From the NCBI RefSeq assembly GCF_030406905.1, contig NZ_CP129137.1:5476001-5540000 (forward strand): 64,000 bases of DNA, read 5' to 3'. The position numbers and the translations under genes were made by a program. The notes under the pieces are model-generated. The model was not told the DNA's origin and did not search any database. It saw only the letters and a list, made by a program, of their open reading frames with translations. This document shows, piece by piece, positions 57,518-64,000 of this stretch. Every line of letters begins with the position of its first letter. Within the stretch, counting starts at the first letter, position 1. The DNA is from Streptomyces sp. HUAS CB01 (GTDB lineage Bacteria > Actinomycetota > Actinomycetes > Streptomycetales > Streptomycetaceae).

Positions 57518-58057
57518 ATGAACATCTGCGTCTTCCTCTCCGCCGCCGACCTCGACGACCGCTACACCCGCCCCGCCCGCGAGTTCGCCGAGCTGCTGGG
57601 CAAGGGCGGCCACACGCTGGTCTGGGGCGGATCGGACGTCGGTCTGATGAAGGTGGTCGCGGACGGGGTGCACGAGGCCGGCGGTCGCCTGGTCGGGGTC
57701 TCGGTCGAGTTCCTGCAGGACAAGGCCAGGCAGGTCGCCGACGAGATGGTCGTCGCGCGCGACCTCGCCGAACGGAAGGCGCTGCTGCTCGCCAAGTCGG
57801 ACGCAGTGGTGATCATGGTCGGCGGCACGGGCACGCTGGACGAGGCCACGGAGATACTGGAGCTGAAGAAGCACGGCCACACGGCGAAGCCGGTGGTGCT
57901 GCTCAACACGGCGGGTTTCTACGACGGGCTGAAGCAGCAGTTCCAGCGCATGGACGAGGAGGGGTTCCTGCCGGTGCCCCTCACCGACCTGGTCTTCTTC
58001 GCCGAGGACGCGGTGGGCGCACTCGCCCACCTCGAGGAGAGCGCGGGGGTGCAGTGA
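57518..58057 (+). CDS. LOG-family (TIGR00730-like) protein
   Basis: This 179-aa Rossmann-fold protein belongs to the lysine-decarboxylase-like LOG group, some members of which cleave nucleoside 5'-monophosphates to bases (cytokinin riboside phosphohydrolase). The nucleotide motif appears as VGGTGTLDE, with Val replacing the usual Pro before GG; the GTxxE part is intact. A second motif is VWGGSDVGLM. ATG 57518 is used. Seven nt separate it from the SDR gene. Confidence 0.85.
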   Translation: MNICVFLSAADLDDRYTRPAREFAELLGKGGHTLVWGGSDVGLMKVVADGVHEAGGRLVGVSVEFLQDKARQVADEMVVARDLAERKALLLAKSDAVVIMVGGTGTLDEATEILELKKHGHTAKPVVLLNTAGFYDGLKQQFQRMDEEGFLPVPLTDLVFFAEDAVGALAHLEESAGVQ

Positions 58058-58064
58058 TGCGAGC

Positions 58065-58763
58065 ATGGCCGGTATGGCTACACATCTGATCACCGGAGCG
58101 GGCTCCGGCATCGGCGCGGCGGTCGCGCGCCGGCTGCACGAGCGCGGCGACGACCTCGTGCTGCTGGCCCGTGACGCCGGACGCGCCCGGGAACTGGTCC
58201 AGGCCTACCCCGGCTCCCGCACCCTCGTCGGCGACCTCTCCACGCCCGACCGGCTCTCCTGGGCCTTCTCGCACCAGACGCTGCCCGAGCGCGTCGACTC
58301 GCTGCTGCACATCGCGGGCGTCGTGGACCTCGGCCGGGTCGCCGACCTCACGCCGAAGACCTGGCAGGCTCAGCTCAACGTCAACCTGGTGAGCCCGGCG
58401 GAAATCACCCGGCTGATGCTGCCCCAACTGCGCGTCTCCCGGGGCACGGTGATCTTCGTCAACTCGGGTGCCGGGCTCAACGCCCACGCCGAGTGGGGCG
58501 CTTACGCCGCATCCAAGCACGGCCTCAAGGCACTGGCCGACGCCCTGCGCCACGAGGAGAAGGAGCACGGTGTCCGGGTGACGTCGGTGTACCCCGGCCG
58601 CACCGCGAGCCCCATGCAGGCGAAGGTGCACCAGCAGGAGGGCAAGGAGTACGACCCGGCGCGGTGGATCGACCCCGAGTCGGTCGCGACGACGATCCTC
58701 ACGGCCCTCGACCTCCCGCGCGACGCCGACATCCACGACCTCACCGTCCGGCCCGGGCGATGA
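58065..58763 (+). CDS. Short-chain dehydrogenase/reductase
   Basis: This 232-aa cytoplasmic oxidoreductase has the nucleotide-binding TGAGSGIG, the structural motif HIAGV (replacing NNAG) and the active site YAASKHG. The preceding strand VIFVNSGAGLNAHAEWG contains the catalytic serine. ATG 58065 or 58074 are both possible. It overlaps the MetE-like gene by 4 nt (ATGA). The substrate is not identifiable. Confidence 0.9.
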   Translation: MAGMATHLITGAGSGIGAAVARRLHERGDDLVLLARDAGRARELVQAYPGSRTLVGDLSTPDRLSWAFSHQTLPERVDSLLHIAGVVDLGRVADLTPKTWQAQLNVNLVSPAEITRLMLPQLRVSRGTVIFVNSGAGLNAHAEWGAYAASKHGLKALADALRHEEKEHGVRVTSVYPGRTASPMQAKVHQQEGKEYDPARWIDPESVATTILTALDLPRDADIHDLTVRPGR

Positions 58764-59755
58764 GCGACCTCCTGTGGGGCCCCGCCACCGGGGTCGGCTC
58801 CCTGCCGGGCGGTGACGCGCGCGAGGCCGCGAAGACCGTGACCGGCTCCTTCGAGGACTTCCCCCACCTGCCCGAGCTGCCCGCCCGCGGCCCCGGCGCC
58901 GACATGATCGGCCGGACCGCCGGGCTCCTCGTGGAGCTGTACGCGCACGTGGAGCCGAGCGGCTGGCGGATCAGCGACCGGCCCGGCCGGGACACCCGGC
59001 GGGCCCGGTCGTGGCTCGGCGAGGACCTGGACGCGCTGGAGGAGTTCACCCAGGGCTACGAGGGCCCGCTCAAGGTGCAGGCCGTCGGTCCCTGGACCCT
59101 CGCGGCCGCCCTGGAGCTCAGGAACGGCGAGGCGGCCCTCGCCGACCCGGGCGCCTGCCGGGATCTCGCGGGCTCGCTCGTCGAAGGACTGCGCGGCCAC
59201 CTCGCCGACGTGCGGCGCCGGGTGCCGGGCGCCCGCCCGGTGCTCCAGCTCGACGAGCCCTCCCTCACGGCTGTGCTGCGCGGCCGGGTGAGGACGGCCA
59301 GCGGGTACCGGACGCACCGTGCCGTGGACCGGCAGCTCGCCGAGAACACGCTGCGCGAGGTCGTCGACGGCGCCGGCGTCCCGGTGGTCGTGCACTCCTG
59401 CGCCCCGGAGGTGCCGTTCGCCCTGCTGCGCCGGGCCGGAGCCGCCGGGATCTCGTTCGATTTCGCGCTGCTCACCGAGCGTGACGACGAGACGATCGGC
59501 GAGGCGGTCGAGGGCGGCACGATGCTCTTCGCGGGCGTCGTGCCCTCCACCGACGGCCCATTGTCCGACCCTGCCGGTAGCGTCATGGGTGTCAGGACGC
59601 TGTGGCGCAGGCTGGGGCTGAATCCGGGGACTCTCGCGGAGTCCGTCGTGATCACCCCGTCGTGCGGGCTGGCGGGCGCCTCGCCCGGCTATGCCCGCGC
59701 CGCCCTCGCGCACGGCGTCCGGGCGGCGAGATCGCTCGCGGACAACCCTGAGTGA
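58760..59755 (+). CDS. Cobalamin-independent methionine synthase-like protein
   Basis: This 331-aa protein matches the catalytic (C-terminal) MetE domain without the N-terminal half. Zinc ligands are expected in VHSCAPEVPF (His, Cys), in FDFALL-adjacent acidic positions and in TPSCGLAGASP (Cys). GVGSLPGGD at the N-terminus is the folate-type loop. Such core-MetE proteins in actinobacteria may methylate homocysteine from unusual donors. It is translationally coupled to the SDR gene; ligA follows after 35 nt. Confidence 0.85.
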   Translation: MSDLLWGPATGVGSLPGGDAREAAKTVTGSFEDFPHLPELPARGPGADMIGRTAGLLVELYAHVEPSGWRISDRPGRDTRRARSWLGEDLDALEEFTQGYEGPLKVQAVGPWTLAAALELRNGEAALADPGACRDLAGSLVEGLRGHLADVRRRVPGARPVLQLDEPSLTAVLRGRVRTASGYRTHRAVDRQLAENTLREVVDGAGVPVVVHSCAPEVPFALLRRAGAAGISFDFALLTERDDETIGEAVEGGTMLFAGVVPSTDGPLSDPAGSVMGVRTLWRRLGLNPGTLAESVVITPSCGLAGASPGYARAALAHGVRAARSLADNPE

Positions 59756-59775
59756 TGGACTGAGGGCTGAGGTAA

Positions 59776-61974
<2,199 letters not shown>

Positions 61975-62212
61975 CACGAGCGTGCGGGCCAACTCCCCAC
62001 CAGGATCACTCGTTCGGCGCATATCAGATGGATAAGGGTGGCCGGGTCGCATTCGGGCAAGAGCTGTAGAGCGCTGCCCGTCAGTGCCCTCCGCGGCCTA
62101 CTGTTGAGGTATGCGCCTGTCGTGCACGGCCGCGTGGTGAGGTTCCGGCCGTGGTCGCATGACACGGAAGCCATCACGTGGCATCGGCACCGCCGGCTGT
62201 GAGAGGGACGGA

Positions 62213-64000
62213 ATGAAACCGACCGAGAGCGCCGCCCCGGTCTCACGGCCGCGTGGTTTCGGGGGGCTCGCGTTCGTCGCGGGCATCGCGTCGACGCTGC
62301 CGTTCGTCATCATGGGAATCGCCGCACTCACCCTCGTGACGGGGCTCTTCGGCGTCCTGCGGGAGGGGCACGCGCTGTTCCCCGGGGATACCGAGGGCTG
62401 GTCCCTCGCCGTGCTGACCGGCATCATCGTCGGCCATCTGGTCGCCCTCGGGCGCGACCGCTGGTGGGGCGGCACCGGTTCCGGTGCCGCCCTGACGCTC
62501 GCGGTGCTGCTGCTGTACGGCTGGGTGCCGGCGGGCATGGTCAGCCTCGCCGTGGTGGTGCTGGTCGGCGTCGCACGGCGGCACCGCTGGCGACAGGGCG
62601 CCCTGCACGGCGCGGTGGACATCCTGGGCATCGGCGCGGCCGCGCTCGTCCTGGCCGCCTTCGGTGAGGCGCCGACCGTCGAACACCCCTGGCAGCCCCT
62701 GCAATGGGGGCCGGACGCGATCCCCGAGGTGGTGCTCGCCGCGGCCGCGTACCTCGCCGTCACCAGGGCGCTGCTCTGGTACGCCCTGGCGCCGCAGGGC
62801 AGCGGACTGCCCACGGTCGCCCGGACCGCCCTGCTGCGGCAAGGGCTGGTCGCGGTCGCCCTGCTCGGCATCGCCCCGCTGATCTGCGTCGTCGCGACGG
62901 CCCTGCCCATCGTGCTGCCGCTGTTCGCGGTGCCGCTGATCGCCCTCGACTCCACGCTGTGGATCGCCCGCGCCCGCGCGGAGGAGCAGCTGCGCGACCC
63001 GCTCACCAAACTCCCCAACCGCCAGTGGCTGCTGGAGCGCACCTGGACGGCGCTGGAGGAGGCGGAAGGGATCGGAGCGCGCTCGGCCCTCGTCCTGATC
63101 GACCTCGACAGGTTCCGTTCGGTCAACGACACACTCGGGCATCTCGCGGGCGATCGGCTGCTGCTCCAGATCGCCGAGCGGCTGAAACTCGCACTGCCGC
63201 GCGGAGCGGAGGCAGCGCGGCTGGGCGGCGACGAGTTCGCCGTACTGCTGCCCACGACCGACTCCACCACCAGCGCCCAGCGGGTCGCCCGGCACCTCGT
63301 GGGCCAGCTGTCCTCACCGCTCGACCTCGACGGGCTCACGCTGGTCCTGGAGGCCAGCGCCGGCCTCGCCGTCTTCCCCGACCACGCCCTGGACGCCGAA
63401 GGGCTCCTCCGACGGGCGGATGTGGCGATGTACCAGGCGAAGCGCGACCGCACGGGCGTCGAGGTGTACGAATCCAAGCGCGACTCGAACACCCCGGACC
63501 GGCTCGGGCTGCTCGGTGATCTGCGCAGGGCCCTGGACGCCGGTGACGTGGAGCTCCACTACCAGCCGAAGGTCCGCTTCGACGGTCATGTCGCGGGGCT
63601 GGAGGCGCTGGTGCGCTGGGTGCACCCGGACCGCGGGCGGGTCCCTCCCGACGAGTTCATCGCCATAGCCGAGTCGTCGGGTCTGATGCCTCATCTGACC
63701 GAGTACGTGCTGGAGTCCGCGCTGGGCCAGGTCGCCGAATGGCGCTCCCAGGGCCTCGAGGTGCCCGTCGCCGTCAACGTGTCGCCGCGCGACGTCCACA
63801 CCCCCGGTTTCGCCGGTTCCGTCGCCGCACGGCTCGCCCGGCACGGCGTCCCGGCGGGCGCGCTGCAGCTGGAGATCACGGAGCATGTGCTGCTGGAGGA
63901 CCCGCAGCGGGCCGGGGACACCCTCGCGGCGCTCACGGGCCACGGCGTGAAGATGTCGCTCGACGACTTCGGCACCGGCTACTCCTCCCTCGTCCATCTG
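62213..64000 (+). CDS. rmdB: Membrane-bound GGDEF/EAL protein (cyclic di-GMP turnover), 3' end outside window
   Basis: The 596 codons present begin at ATG 62213 behind GAGAGGGA and run off the window. Residues 1-260 hold about seven to eight transmembrane helices. The GGDEF motif is at 338-342 (RLGGDEFAVLL) and the EAL motif at 464-466 (LEALVRW), followed by LEITEHVLLED and SLDDFGTGYSS, the metal-binding residues of EAL phosphodiesterases. The usual inhibitory RxxD before GGDEF is RGAE. Architecture and position after ligA fit RmdB, a phosphodiesterase controlling Streptomyces development; the symbol is from recall of synteny. Confidence 0.9.
   Translation, partial: MKPTESAAPVSRPRGFGGLAFVAGIASTLPFVIMGIAALTLVTGLFGVLREGHALFPGDTEGWSLAVLTGIIVGHLVALGRDRWWGGTGSGAALTLAVLLLYGWVPAGMVSLAVVVLVGVARRHRWRQGALHGAVDILGIGAAALVLAAFGEAPTVEHPWQPLQWGPDAIPEVVLAAAAYLAVTRALLWYALAPQGSGLPTVARTALLRQGLVAVALLGIAPLICVVATALPIVLPLFAVPLIALDSTLWIARARAEEQLRDPLTKLPNRQWLLERTWTALEEAEGIGARSALVLIDLDRFRSVNDTLGHLAGDRLLLQIAERLKLALPRGAEAARLGGDEFAVLLPTTDSTTSAQRVARHLVGQLSSPLDLDGLTLVLEASAGLAVFPDHALDAEGLLRRADVAMYQAKRDRTGVEVYESKRDSNTPDRLGLLGDLRRALDAGDVELHYQPKVRFDGHVAGLEALVRWVHPDRGRVPPDEFIAIAESSGLMPHLTEYVLESALGQVAEWRSQGLEVPVAVNVSPRDVHTPGFAGSVAARLARHGVPAGALQLEITEHVLLEDPQRAGDTLAALTGHGVKMSLDDFGTGYSSLVHL

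Overview
The window is high-GC actinobacterial DNA, almost certainly from Streptomyces or a close relative. GTG starts are frequent, coding is dense on both strands, and the gene set is typical of that group (LuxR-type two-component system, tandem YkuD lipoproteins, SseB-like pair, DppBCDF-type transporter, GGDEF/EAL protein). From memory, the order from glgP to ligA and the GGDEF/EAL gene follows the conserved chromosomal core of Streptomyces coelicolor near its gcvT-gcvH-glyA locus; this synteny was not checked against a database.

Layout. (1) About 1-9.8 kb is an accessory block of five co-directional genes: a degenerate vWA-like protein (cut by the window start), a TRAFAC/double-GTPase, a GTPase-associated protein 1 (GAP1)-type partner, a secreted membrane-anchored vWA protein with an intact MIDAS motif, and a soluble Ser/Thr kinase fused to a PQQ-type propeller. 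This is the part most likely to be a little-studied signalling or conflict system. (2) 10-27.5 kb holds glgP, a secreted M4 protease, a hotdog-type protein, a heterodimeric ABC exporter, an ABC-2 exporter with a two-component system, and glgX. (3) 27.6-34.6 kb has two tandem L,D-transpeptidase lipoproteins, enoyl-CoA hydratase, an anti-sigma-like ATPase, a YVTN propeller lipoprotein, a GNAT protein and an EF-hand protein. (4) 34.6-39.4 kb is the minus-strand run gcvT-gcvH-glyA-sdaA behind a tandem glycine riboswitch: glycine cleavage, glycine/serine interconversion, then serine deamination. (5) 39.4-49.2 kb has a P-loop kinase-like protein, two SseB-like proteins and a five-gene peptide ABC importer with hairpins after the binding protein and after the last ATPase. 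(6) 49.4-64 kb has a TRIC/UPF0126 channel, a thioesterase-like protein, a TetR regulator facing a small TTA-codon gene, cysteine desulfurase, amidase, mnmA, an alpha/beta hydrolase with an altered nucleophile elbow, a LOG-like protein, SDR, a MetE-like protein, ligA, and a GGDEF/EAL protein (probably rmdB) cut by the window end.

A recurring oddity is the number of short GC-rich tandem arrays in the intergenic gaps (units of about 10, 19, 28, 31, 33, 36 and 44 bp). Two of them begin inside the 3' end of the neighbouring gene. I see no rRNA, tRNA, CRISPR array, insertion sequence or phage gene.
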